64,000 nt of DNA from Eulemur rufifrons (taxonomy: Eukaryota; Chordata; Mammalia; Primates; Lemuridae): assembly GCF_041146395.1 (NCBI RefSeq), contig NC_090989.1, positions 171,151,501-171,215,500 on the forward strand, read 5' to 3'. A model generated the notes under the pieces. It saw only the letters and a program-made list of their open reading frames with translations, did no database searches and was not told the DNA's origin. Made by a program: the position numbers and the translations under genes. Shown here piece by piece: positions 38,462 through 48,411 of the stretch (its first letter is position 1; every line of letters starts with the position of its first letter).

Positions 38462-41072
38462 CAGGCATACCTGGCGTTCTTGTGCTTCTCAGATACGTTT
38501 TTTACAAATTGAAGGGTGGTGGCAACTGTGTACCAGGCAAGTCTATGGGCCATTTTCTCAACAGCAGGTGCTTGCTTCGTGTCTGTCACGTTGCGGTAAT
38601 TCTTGCAATAGTTCAAATTTTTTCATCATCTTTTATGATGATCTGTACTCAGTGATCTTTACTGTTACTGCTGTAATCATTTTGGGGTGCCATGTACCGC
38701 AGCCATAGAAGACAGCAAGCTTGACTGATGACTGTTGTGTGTGTTCTGACTGCTCCACTGACCTGCCTTCCCCCGTCTCTTCCCCTCCCCTCAGGCCTCC
38801 CTGTTCCCTGAGACACAGCAATATTGAAATTAGGCCAGTTAATAACCCTACAGTGGCCCCTGAGTGTTCAAGTGAAAGGAGGAGTCTCATGTCTCTCGCT
38901 TTAAATCAAAAGAGATGATGAAGCTTAGAGAAGAAGCATGATGAAAGTCGAGCTAGGCCTCTCGCACCGAACAACTGCTCAACTTGTGAGTGCAAACGAA
39001 AAGTTCTTGAAGAAATTAATAGTGCTACTCCAGGGAACATGAATGATAAAGTGGAACAGCCTGATTGCTGATACAGAGAAAGTTTGAGTGGTCTGGATAG
39101 AAGATCGAACCGGCCACAACATTCCCCTTAAGCCAAAGCCTAATCCAGAGCAAGACCCTAACTCTCTTCAATCCTGTGAAGGCTGAGAGGTGAGGAAGCT
39201 GTAGAAGACAAGTTGGAATCTAGCAGAGGTTGGCTCATGAGAATTAAGGAAAGAAGCCATCCATCTCTGGAACCTACAAGTGCAAGGTGAAGCAGCAAGT
39301 GCTGATGGAGAAGCCACAGCCCGTTATCCAGAAGATCTAGCTCAGATCATTGACGGAGGTGGCTACGCTAAACAGCAGATTTTCAATGTAGATGAAACAG
39401 TCTTCTGTTGGAAGAAAACACCATCTGGGGTATTCCTAGCCAGAGAGAAGTCCATGCCTGGCTTCAAAGCCTCAAAGGACAGGCGGATAGGGCTAATGCA
39501 GCTGGTGACCTTAAGTTGAAGCCAGTGCTCATTGCCCATTATGAAAATCTTAGGACCTTCAAGAATTACAGTAAATCAACTCTGCCTGTGTGCTATAAAT
39601 GAAACAACAAAGCCTGGATGACAGCACATGTTTGTAGCATGGCTTATTGAATATTTTAAACCCACTGTTCAGACCTACTGCTCAGAGAAAAAGATTCCTT
39701 TTAAAATATTATTGCTGGCCAGGCATGGTGGCTCACACCTGTATATATCCCACTGCTTTGGGCAGCTGCGGCAGGAGGATCTCTTGTGGCCAGGAATTTG
39801 GGGTCAGCCTGGACAATATAGTGAGAACCCCATCTTTACAAAAAATTTTTTAAAAAATTAACCTAGCATGGTGGTACATGTCCGTAGTCCTGGCTACTCA
39901 GGAGGCTGAGGCAGGAGGATCACTTGATCCCAGGAGTTCAGGGCTGCAGTGAGCTGTGGTGGTGCTACTGCACTCCACCCTGGGTGACAGAGCGAGACCC
40001 TGTCTCTAAAAAATACATATATATCACTGCATATTAACGATGCACCTGGTCACCCAAGAGCTCTGATGGAGATGTACAAGGAGACGAATGTTGTTTTCAT
40101 GCCTGTTAACACAATATCCATTCTGCAGCCTATGGATTGAGTAATTTTGACTTTCAAGTCTTAGTATTTAAGAAGTACGTTTCATAAGGCTAAAGCTGCC
40201 ATAGACAGTGAATCCTCTGATGGACCTGGGCAAAGTAAATTGAACACCTGGAAAGAACTGACTATTCTAGATGCCCTTACGATTTGTAATTCATGGAAGG
40301 ATGTCAAAATGTCATTGTGAACAAGTGATTGGAAGAAGTTGATTACCAACCCTCATGGATAACTTTGAAGGGTTCAAGACTTCAGTGGAGGAAGTTACTG
40401 AAGATGTGGTGGAAATAGCCAGAGAACTAGAATTAGGAGTGGAGCCTGAAGATGTGACTGAATTGCTGCAATCTCAGGATAAAACTTGAACAGATAAGGA
40501 CTTGCTTCTTATGGATGAACCAGGAAAGTAGTTTCTTGAGATGGAATATAGTTTTGGTGAAGATGCTGTGAACACTGTTGAAACAACAACGAAAGATTTA
40601 GAGTATTCCATAAACTTAGTGGATAAAACAGCAGGGCTTGACAAGATTGACTCTGATTTTGGAAGTAGTTCTACTGTGGGAAAAATGCTATCAAATGATG
40701 CAGCAAACTTCATTGTTGTCTCATTTTAAGAAATGGCCACAGCCACCCCAACCTTCAGCAGCCACCACCCTGATCAGTCAGCAGCCGGCAACATCAAGGC
40801 AAGACCCTCCGCCAGCAGCAAAAAGATTGACTTGTGAAGGCTCAGATGATTGTTAGCATTGTTTAGCAGGATGGTAGTTTTAAATTAAGGAATATCCATT
40901 ACTTTTCTTTAAGACATAATGCTGTTGCACACTTAATAGACTGCAGGACAGTGTGAACATTAGTTTTAAATGCACTGGGAAACCCAAAAATTTGTGTGAC
41001 TCACTTGATTGCAGTATTCACTATATTGCAGTGGTCTGAAACCAAACCCACAGTATCTCCAAGGTATGTCTA
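38462..41072 (+). mobile_element. Tigger1 DNA transposon, nearly full length, interrupted by an Alu
   Basis: The ends read CAGGCATACC and GGTATGTCTA and are flanked by TA on both sides, the target site of pogo/Tigger elements. Inside are transposase remnants in order: [12 protein letters not shown] and [11 protein letters not shown] near 39390-39490, [20 protein letters not shown] near 39655-39715, a DDE-domain tail past the Alu, and the C-terminal QPPQPSAATTLISQQPATSR with DPPPAAKRL near 40745-40830. Stops and frameshifts break the frame repeatedly, so it is a fossil. Without the Alu the length is about 2.3 kb, near the 2.4 kb of Tigger1. Confidence 0.93.
39717..40017 (+). mobile_element. 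Alu SINE inserted in the Tigger1 copy
   Basis: GGCCAGGCATGGTGGCTCAC opens the element, and GTGACAGAGCGAGACCCTGT and an A-rich tail close it. It interrupts the transposase segment between KIPFKILL and GDAPGHP-equivalent sequence, so it is younger than the Tigger copy. Confidence 0.92.
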
Positions 41073-42007
41073 TACTTGTGGTAAAAAAAAGTTCAAATGT
41101 TATAGAAATGGGAGCAGGGAACGGTTCCTGGAATCCTCCTCTCCAAAGACAGCGGTTTCTCACAGTTTAGGCCACGTCCCTCCCATAGTTCTCAGATGTG
41201 CAGTTGTATTAGACATACAGCTCAGGGCCCTGATTTTTTAAAAAGCTGATTTTGTCAATTTTTTTATGGTAGTACCCAGGGACTGCCTCCTTCTCATCAG
41301 CTGCATAGTCATCCACTGTGTTTATACTGTACTATAACGTATATATAACCGGAAGCAGGCCATGTGCACTTTTCCTAGTCTTAATCATGCCACGATGAAC
41401 ATCTTTGAACAAGTCAGCGCCTGTGCATAGCTGGGGAGGGTGTTTAAAGTGAATCCGCAGTGACAAGGCTGCTCCCTCCCAGCCGGAGCCCACTCGCCTT
41501 TCACACCCTTACTTAGATGGAAAAAGAAAACAAGGCCGTGGAGGTTTGATTCCTTGTGGTGGCATCACATTTGTGGGTCTCTAAGGACAAAAGTGGCTGA
41601 GTGGGGGGCGGGGAGAGCAGCACAGTTGTCCAACAGTGTCTTCACTGGCTGGACCAACCCCCTAGGATTTGGCCCTTTGACTCCTTTTTTTAAAAGTCGG
41701 TTTCACCATCTCTCAAAGAAAAAAAATGGTGTGAAAGTTTTAAAGAGAACTACTGTTGGGACAGAGTCGTTACTTAATGGTAAGTGTTCACAAGTAAGCT
41801 GTTTGGTATTTCGCCAGCAAACAGCTGTGCTCAAACTTCAGCAGGCCTACTCGGGAATGTAATTTAGTGCCCTTCTAAAAGGAAAAAAACGCATTTTAAG
41901 TGCTGCGTGAGGCTTAATGAGCATAGTGTATTGAGCTGAGCAAGCTGTGGAATGTAACCTTTTTTTACACAGATTTTTAAACTCTTTCCTCGTGCTGTTC
42001 CCCCCAG

Positions 42008-42125
42008 GTTATTTGCAGGTGTCTTCCCTCGCATGGCAGCCATCAGTCTGGGCGGCTTCATCTTCCTGGGGGCTTATGACCAGACGCGCAGCTTTCTGTT
42101 GGAAGTTGGCAAAAGGACTCCTTGA
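42008..42125 (+). CDS. SLC25A26: SLC25A26 last coding exon with stop
   Basis: After completing the split glycine, 38 codons and a TGA encode [20 protein letters not shown] then [18 protein letters not shown]. This is helix 6 of the carrier and the short C-terminal tail on the intermembrane-space side. The G-x-x-x-R-M segment before helix 6 is conserved; the terminal residues differ from the human ending as I remember it (RTHSLLLEVGRKSP) by substitutions only. The acceptor lies after a C-rich tract (CCCCCCAG). The five exons sum to 372 bases, that is 123 residues plus stop. Confidence 0.95.
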
Positions 42126-42380
42126 AGCAGAGATGGTCTCACACTCCCTTTCAGGAAAGGGGACTGCTGGGAGGACCCTCTTCCTGCGGAGCAGCTGTTT
42201 GGCCCTCTCAACTGCAGGACTCGGCGCTGACGTCCAGTTCTGCCGAGATGACGGCGTTGAGAATGTGTTGTGTGTGGTGCATGGCGGCTGGGATGAAGTC
42301 AGGAGAAGAAACTACATCCATGGCGGTACTTTGAACAATTTTCTCAGAACGTCTTAATAAATAAGTTTGGTGATGCTGGG
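42126..42380 (+). other. SLC25A26: SLC25A26 3' UTR
   Basis: This is non-coding sequence after TGA, ending about 20 bases past the AATAAA at 42356. Its length is inferred from the signal alone. A longer alternative UTR running toward LRIG1 cannot be excluded. Confidence 0.65.
42356..42361 (+). terminator. SLC25A26: Polyadenylation signal AATAAA of SLC25A26
   Basis: A canonical AATAAA lies 230 bases after the stop, followed by G/T-rich sequence (TTTGGTGATGCTGGGG) suited to CstF binding. It is the first canonical hexamer seen downstream of the stop on this strand. Confidence 0.7.
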
Positions 42381-43190
42381 GCCAGGCTCTTCAGAACTTT
42401 TATTTGATCTGTATCTGAGCTTTCATTTCCTGCCACCTGATGATGGCAAGATGGTTATAATTTGAAAAGAATGGCTAGCTTGGGAAAAGGAAGGAGACTT
42501 GGGGAAGAAGTTGTGTATGTGGGTGTTTCTCCCCTGGGTTAATTCCTATTGTGTAAGGTTAGAGCTTTGTTTAAAAAGAATGAACTACAGGTGCATAGCA
42601 AGCATTCTTTCTGGGTAACCAGGCTGCTGGTTTTAATTACCTTCAGATTTCACCTATAAAAACACACGATTGTATTATTTTACGGTGAAGTGTCCAACGA
42701 CCCATGTGGTATATGAGAGAAAGCAGCTGCAGCTCATGTGACTGGGTGGGCCCAGCGGGCTCCAGGCAGGAGAGCATGGCGGGGTCCCCGTTGGGAGGCT
42801 GCACTACCCCCCACTGTCCTCCGCCCAGGCTGAAAGGAGGGCCTGGGCCAGCTTTGGAAGCACAGTGTTGCCTCCTCGAGCTTTAAGCTCGACGTTGCAA
42901 GGAGAAGGGATGGAATGAAAGGTCACCATCCTTTGGGATTTTAGAGCTTGACTAACAAGCTCCAGGTGTAGAAGAATTCAGAAAGAAATCTCAGGAATCT
43001 TGCAGTGTTGTGTCTTCCCTGGAGCAACAGTATGTGATTCTGCTTTGCCTCAACTTTGTCCTTTGTGAGGAAAAAAACATCAGTTAAAGGCAGAATGCCT
43101 GCATTTGTAAGGGAATCTCTCTCTGGAATTAAATGGGATGGGGAGAGGCTGGTTAATATATGTAGAAGAATGACCCCAACCATACACTGA
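42381..43190. other. Intergenic gap between convergent 3' ends
   Basis: About 0.8 kb separates the inferred SLC25A26 and LRIG1 cleavage sites. It is moderately GC-rich around 42700-42900. I see no repeat, exon or RNA gene in it. Confidence 0.65.
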
Positions 43191-43207
43191 ACATTTATAA
43201 ATGAACC

Positions 43208-43213
43208 TTTATT
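43208..43213 (-). terminator. LRIG1: Polyadenylation signal AATAAA of LRIG1
   Basis: TTTATT on + reads AATAAA on the LRIG1 strand, within TTTAATAAAGGTTC. It is about 1.44 kb past the stop. Its placement was judged from the motif alone. Confidence 0.7.
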
Positions 43214-44433
43214 AAAGACACTTCAATGCCATTTGTTAGACACTTCAATATTTTACATGGTTTTCAATGTACATTGTACCAAAATTTCTATAAATAAATA
43301 ACTTTGTACATAAAAGTAATACTTCCTCTTTCACATTGCCTCTCAGAAGCAGCAAATTCACATATTTTGTGGAAGTAACAATCGGTTAACCATTGAGAAC
43401 ACAATTGTAAATGTGCTTACCTTTTGGAACAGTGATGACATCGGACAGTAAAATTTAACAAAGGTAACCATTTTGTCAATACTCCCCCTTCAGCTTTTTA
43501 GCCAAAGGAACTTGCTTTCCGAGACTTTAAGGACCTTGTTTGTTTCAATGTAACGTGTACGGACTCACACACTGGCACTCACAAGATGGTTAACTACAGG
43601 TCTCGAAAGTGCAATATACCTAGAACCCAGGGTGAGGGCTAAATCTTGTACAGTCCCAGCCCAGTTCCTTCTGTGCAAGGGAATGGCGTGGACAGGCCTG
43701 CTCTGGATTCTCAGTAGAAATAAGCTAGCCCTGAAAAGTGAGAACTTTTTATCCTTTTTAGGCCCCAAGGCCAATGTAATATTAATTATATTGGCAAAAC
43801 TAAAACATCACTATTGAAAAAAATCCACAGGTACCAACACCAGCAGCCTTTACCTTAATAGAAAGCCTCAAACAGAAATCAAAGGATACTGAAAGACCAC
43901 ATTTGCTTGTATTACAAAATGAGCTTCAAAGGAGGAAGAAAGGCAGTGCTTAATTGTTCCAACTAGTTGCTTGTGGTGAACAACCCTCATTCCACTCCTT
44001 AAGGAAGGAACTTACTTACACATCAAAGTCACTCACTGCACCGGTGAGTGGCATCTGCACCTCCGGGCTCTAGGGAGGCTGCTGCCCGAGCGTCCACACA
44101 GGCAATACTGATGTGAAGTTACTTCCAGCGCACACGAAATCGCAAGTTCTGCCCAGAGGTAGAAGCCTGTCCTACGAAGTGCAGTACCAATCTCAGGACT
44201 TGCCATCCTTCCCAACCTACCAACTCCTGGGAACAAATGTGGTTTTAGACTCTACAAATTCCAGCCATGCATTAAGGCACCAGAACTATTCCCCACCCCT
44301 CTCCAAAATTAAACGGCAACCTGATATGAAAAATAATGTAAAAATTGTATAATTTTTTCTGTTAACCATGCACTAAAGATTAAAATAGCCTCTGTAAAAG
44401 ATATATAATATATATGAAATCTCTGAAAACTCT

Positions 44434-44441
44434 TATGTACA
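44434..44441 (-). promoter_or_regulatory. Pumilio motif UGUACAUA in the LRIG1 3' UTR
   Basis: TATGTACA on + gives UGUACAUA on the transcript, an exact match to the UGUANAUA consensus. Confidence 0.5.
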
Positions 44442-44549
44442 ATGGTATCAAATACTTTTTCTGCCTTTTGTACACAAATAGCCTCTTGCATTTCTGTGCT
44501 TCAGATGCAAGTCCTTTGAACGACTGATACTCCACATGGAAGTTAAAAC

Positions 44550-44557
44550 TATGTACA
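44550..44557 (-). promoter_or_regulatory. Second Pumilio motif UGUACAUA in the LRIG1 3' UTR
   Basis: Same octamer, 116 bases nearer the stop codon than the first. Confidence 0.5.
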
Positions 44558-44651
44558 GATCAGTGACGCTTGAACCCAAGCTTCCTCACGGCCCCTCCTA
44601 CCTCTCTCTCCCCGCAGAGATTGGTATAACAAGAGCTGAGGTAGACAAAGC

Positions 44652-44911
44652 CTAGCTTTTCGGTGCCAACATCAATGGCACCCTCCGTTTCCCAGGGAGC
44701 AGTCCTGTCAGTGCTGGGGACTCAGGATCGGAGTCACATGCCTTGGGCAGGTGGCCATTGGAAATAAGCAAGTGCTGGGCTTCAGTGGGGGTGGCAGGAA
44801 AGCCCGGGGCGGCCTCCGTGAGCTCTGGATGGCCCGAAGTTAATGACGACGCGGGGTGCAGGTCTGTGGAGTCCGGTTCATACGACCTCGCTAAAGTCCA
44901 AGAAGAATCCC
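44652..44911 (-). CDS. LRIG1: LRIG1 last coding exon: end of cytoplasmic tail
   Basis: A 260-base coding part (phase 1 in) completes a glycine and encodes [20 protein letters not shown] through to the end VPLMLAPKS and TAG. The acceptor is TTTTCTTCCAG. The C-terminus matches human LRIG1 (VPLLLAPKS as I remember it). Between GHPEL and EAQHLL this copy has about 11 extra residues (a Pro/Ala/Thr segment around [10 protein letters not shown]) compared with the remembered human sequence, an in-frame length difference of 33 bases. The tail is disordered and poorly conserved across LRIG1 orthologues, so the gene need not be impaired. Confidence 0.95.
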
Positions 44912-45010
44912 CTGGAAGAAAAGAGAGGCTGGTCAGACCCTCCGGCCTGGCCATTTAAGTGGCTCCCAACCCACCTGCTGGTGACTCCTCAGAGGACAGC
45001 AAAACCTTAC
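44912..45010 (-). other. LRIG1: LRIG1 intron (99 bases)
   Basis: A very short intron, GTAAGG to TTCTTCCAG, close to the minimum length for primate introns. It contains no frame-preserving read-through: an in-frame extension is not implied by the phases. Confidence 0.85.
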
Positions 45011-45295
45011 CTTTTCCATCTAGAGATGCCACTGGCTTTTTCTTCAAGGCCATCAGCATTCTGTCGTGGTTACTGGGGTACAGCGACCCCCTGTAATCGG
45101 TGCAAGACCCCTCAACAGTCCCACTGCGCTGCTGATGCGGAGAATGTTCTCGGTTGTTCCGACTGGGCTCCCGGCCACCGAGCGTGCTCAGCTGTGTACT
45201 GTCTCTGGCCACAGGCTGGGCGCAGAAGGCTCGTTCCTCGGAGTAACCATCCACGTCAGCGTTGCAGTCACTACATACGGTCGGGCCACTGGGTT
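45011..45295 (-). CDS. LRIG1: LRIG1 cytoplasmic-tail exon
   Basis: A 285-base exon (phase 1 in and out) encodes PSGPTVCSDCNADVDGYSEE and continues to GSLYPSNHDRMLMALKKKPV and ASLDGK. The conserved VCSDC pair of cysteines, the SLYPSNHDRML segment and the tyrosine-containing motifs identify it as the LRIG1 tail. The tail binds CBL and receptor partners in the human protein. Acceptor CCCTCAG, donor GTAAGG. Only 99 bases of intron separate it from the last exon. Confidence 0.95.
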
Positions 45296-45813
45296 CTGAG
45301 GGACAGAGCCACAGGTGCATGAGAATGAGTGCTGCTGGCATCGCGGCCCCACACAGAGAACACGGTGCTTAACATGTTCCAGAGTGAGTGAGTTTCGAAC
45401 TCAAGAGAATGTAGTTGTACTACTTTGATCGCAGAAAGAAAAAAATTCCAATTTGAGTTTGGCATGATGCAGTGTTAAGGGTCTTCTGAACAATTAGAAA
45501 TTTAGCCTCAAAGAGCTCTGGTGAAAAGGTACCGACTGATACTCCACATTTGGTTTGCGCTCTACTCCTTACCTAAGTTGCCCATAGGTCTAGGAAGATC
45601 CAGGGCAGGCTACCGCCCCACAGATTTATGGAGGGGAGACGCTGTTCTGCCATGAAGAGGGCGGCCAGAGCTTCTCGTTTTGGGTTAATACCAAATTTGG
45701 AGATAGTCGTAGACAAATAAATAATGTGTTTTCCCTCTTTCATTTAGTGACTAGATCAACCCAAATTTCAATTTCAAAAAGAAACCACTTTTCCCGAGGA
45801 AAGCCTCTCTCAC

Positions 45814-45960
45814 CCAGCTTACTTGGAGCAGGGGTCCCGTCAGCCTTCTCCGTCACCTTCCATGGCTCCTTACTGTAGCCCGCACAGAGCTTGGGCTGCC
45901 TGCACGGAATCCCGTGCGCGTCGGCCTCTGGGAAGAGGCTGGCATCCCTCGGACAGACAC
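45814..45960 (-). CDS. LRIG1: LRIG1 cytoplasmic-tail exon
   Basis: A 147-base exon encodes [20 protein letters not shown], then [14 protein letters not shown] and [13 protein letters not shown]. The VCPRDAS and CRQPKLCAG motifs identify it. It is two residues shorter than the human version as I remember it (CAGSAYHKEPWK against [10 protein letters not shown]). The acceptor is CATCGCAG and the donor GTGAGA. Confidence 0.93.
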
Positions 45961-46513
45961 CTGCGATGGGTTCGCACACATTTAGAAACCTTGGCTTCAG
46001 CGCTTCACAGTAGCCTCAGGAAAGGAGTGGGCAAGGCTGCTGGAACCAAGTCATCTTTTAAAAATGTTCTTTACATTGTGGGATTGTTAGGCTAACCCAG
46101 AGGACCCACAAGGAGCGTGTTTTCTACCACCCCTCCCCGGCAGGCAGGCCTTTCGGCATTCGAAGCCACGTTAAAGGAGCAGTTCTGCGAAGGAAAAACC
46201 TTATGGCCCTGGGAGAGGGCTCAGAGTCCCCCACTGCCGGGAAGGATCTCGCCCTGGCGAGAACTTTCTAATGTGAAACTGGAAGACAGAGCAGACCCAG
46301 ACGCTTCCCCCACACAAGGAACGGGTTGGTTTCACGCCTTGCAATGTCCTTTGCAGCTGTTATTCCCGGCAGTGCTACCTTGTCCTGACTGGGAGACACT
46401 AAGCCCAACACGGTGACTTCTTGGGGCACAGGATTCTAAAACCTTGCAGAGCTTACACAGACTGGGTCCAAAACCAAACAAGCCCTCAGGCTTCACCGTT
46501 GCTGAGGCCTTAC

Positions 46514-46639
46514 CGTTGCTCTCAATGTGCCCGTTGGCCTGATGTCCACCCTCAGTCCTGACCACGGTTTCCTGTCGGTCAGACAGGGTCCCCTGAGAAG
46601 AAAGGTAGCTTGGAACATCTGGTGGCACGATAGTTTCAT
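46514..46639 (-). CDS. LRIG1: LRIG1 juxtamembrane cytoplasmic exon
   Basis: A 126-base exon completes an Asp codon and encodes [20 protein letters not shown] then [21 protein letters not shown]. It lies just inside the membrane after the SEEYSVTNT segment of the preceding exon. The [18 protein letters not shown] motif is shared by LRIG family members. Acceptor CCTTGCAG, donor GTAAGG. Confidence 0.95.
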
Positions 46640-47149
46640 CTGCAAGGAGACAGGACAATGAAACAGCAGAGTCATGGTGACAAGAAATTCACTGTCAGGC
46701 CCAGAAACAGGATTTCCCCAACAACGACCAGCTGTGCATGTGACAGGCTCTCCCAGAACCTGCTTAGCCTTCCTGTGCCCCCAGGTGTGAACGCACGGCA
46801 GTCACATACCTGAGTGCACACAAGACTGAGGACAGTGGTGGGAAGGGAGACGGGACTAACATGAGAATGGCACTGAGGTCGCTTCTGGAATGACCCACCA
46901 GCATGGCAACAGGACACACGCCTAGCACACCTCTGAATTACCGAGGAGCAAGAAAACAGCAGAGGCCATTGTGCACTGATGTTTTTAGAGTGTTCCCATT
47001 TAAGGTTACGGTCCTAAAAGTCAGAATGGTACCTCAGCTACCCAGAATGACTCCATGTTCCCAAAGGCTCTCGACAACGCCTCTGGACCCAGCCTCGTTC
47101 CCAAACATCCCTCCGCCCCTGAAAATCAGCTTTGCCGGCAGTGCCCGAC

Positions 47150-47569
47150 CTGTGTTGGTGACACTGTACTCCTCGCTCTTCTTCCTGGTCTGGTAGATGA
47201 TGCACACCCACACCAGCGACGTCAGCACGATGCTGCACACCACAGCGATGGTGAAGATGCCCACGGTGGTCCCATCCTTCCTGCAGCCAGGGGTGGGCAA
47301 GATGCTCAGCTGGCTGTGCGCTCGCTCGGTGCCCAGGGTGTTGGACATCTCGCAGGTGTACCGGCCCGCGTCCTCTGCCACCACGTTCTGGACGACGAGC
47401 AGCTGGTTGCCAGGGGTGAAGTGGTGCCGCTCCGTGAGGCTCAGCGGGCGGCCCCCCTTGAGCCAGGTGATGCGGGGCAGGGGGCTCCCCGTAGCTTTGC
47501 ACTGAAGGGCCACCGTTTCTCCCACAGACACCACGCGGTCTTCCAAGGGCACCGCCAAGGATGGGGTCT
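47150..47569 (-). CDS. LRIG1: LRIG1 exon: third Ig domain, membrane segment and start of tail
   Basis: A 420-base exon encodes 139 complete residues. Residues 1-92 form an I-set Ig domain, with its cysteines in LQCKAT and YTCEMS, the tryptophan in ITWLKG and the DAGRYTC motif. A short linker ([10 protein letters not shown]) leads to the membrane helix, [20 protein letters not shown], followed by the basic stop-transfer sequence [10 protein letters not shown]. Acceptor TTCCTGCAG. The donor reads GTCGGG, which departs from GTRAGT, yet the phase and the neighbouring exon place it here without ambiguity. The antisense frames over this exon are shadows. Confidence 0.95.
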
Positions 47570-48081
47570 CTGCAGGAAGTCAGCAGAGATCGCACAGTTA
47601 CTCTCTGGGCCTTGGTTACTACACCTGTGCCTTGTCCTCTGGACAAAGGGTGATCCAACATGGCAACGAAATGCCCTCTGAGATCTTCTATCAGAGCGGC
47701 AAGCTTTTCAGAAAACCTAACACAATGACTAAATCAACATCTTGGGGTGGCTTTGACAAGGAGAACGAACTCGTTTCTGGCCACGAAAGCCCCTATTATT
47801 CCCTAACTGTCCTGTGACAGGCCTGTGTCCTAATTCTTGACCAAGACCACACCCATCCTGCTCAATTGAGGGCGGTTCTTGGAGTGTTTCATATCTAAGC
47901 CCTATGAAGACTCTCTTAATTCACCAGCTATCAATTTTTTTTAAAGAGATGGAACCACTTGTTTAAGAAAAATTTTAGAAAGTAGCCCAAAATTTCAAAC
48001 ATAGTAGACACAGCCCACTACATGTACATACCCCAGGCTCCAAGAGTTTGACAACTTCGCCTCTAGGTACCTATGATATTT

Positions 48082-48111
48082 AAGACAGACAGACAGACAC
48101 ACACACACACA
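48082..48111. repeat. (GACA)n/(CA)n microsatellite beside an LRIG1 splice donor
   Basis: Plus-strand GACAGACAGACA runs into a CA repeat and ends about 18 bases from the Ig2 exon donor. In the LRIG1 transcript it reads UGUGUG then CUGUCUGU. Confidence 0.9.
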
Positions 48112-48129
48112 GTGTAGCAAGAGCCGAAC

Positions 48130-48411
48130 CTAAGACACTCAGGGTGGCATTGGCGGAAATGGAGCCGGCTGAATTCTGGGCGGTACAGCTGTAAACCCCC
48201 ATGTCATCTATTTTCACGTCGGTGATGAAAAACACATCGTCATCCGGCATGACGTGCATGCGGCGCTCACGAGCAGCAGGGAAATCTGTGCCTCCATCCT
48301 TCTGCCAGGCAATCTGGGGGTTAGGGTGACCGGTGGCGGCACACTCGAGGCGGGCCATTGTGCCAGTCCGGATGGCAATGTCTTGAGGCATCTTGGTGAA
48401 TGATGGCAACA
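48130..48411 (-). CDS. LRIG1: LRIG1 exon: second Ig domain
   Basis: A 282-base exon encodes [20 protein letters not shown] and ends [11 protein letters not shown]. Ig cysteines are in LECAAT and YSCTAQ, the core tryptophan in IAWQKDGG, and NAT near the end is a possible N-glycosylation site. One difference from human as I remember it is DDMGVY for DDAGVY. Acceptor TCTTCCAG. The donor reads GTTCGG and is weak; on the transcript a UG repeat followed by a CUGU repeat starts about 18 bases downstream. Confidence 0.95.

Larger units (their letters stand above)
43190..44651 (-). other. LRIG1: LRIG1 3' UTR
   Basis: About 1.46 kb runs from the TAG (44652-44654) to just past an AATAAA on the - strand. 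It is AT-rich toward its middle, with a TATATA stretch near 44400. It contains two copies of UGUACAUA, the Pumilio consensus, at 44434-44441 and 44550-44557. Confidence 0.75.

Noticed and set aside
39280..39861. Open frames resembling a transposase gene
   Set aside because: Pieces of the Tigger1 fossil, broken by stops, frameshifts and an Alu; not a domesticated gene as far as the sequence shows.
47038..47681. Open frames of about 207 codons on both strands over the third Ig exon
   Set aside because: Shadows of the LRIG1 coding exon in other frames.
48105..48130. Alternative donor in the UG repeat extending the Ig2 exon by about seven residues
   Set aside because: Phase would allow it, but LRIG1 orthologues go directly from the Ig2 end to the next exon; kept only as a possibility in the findings.
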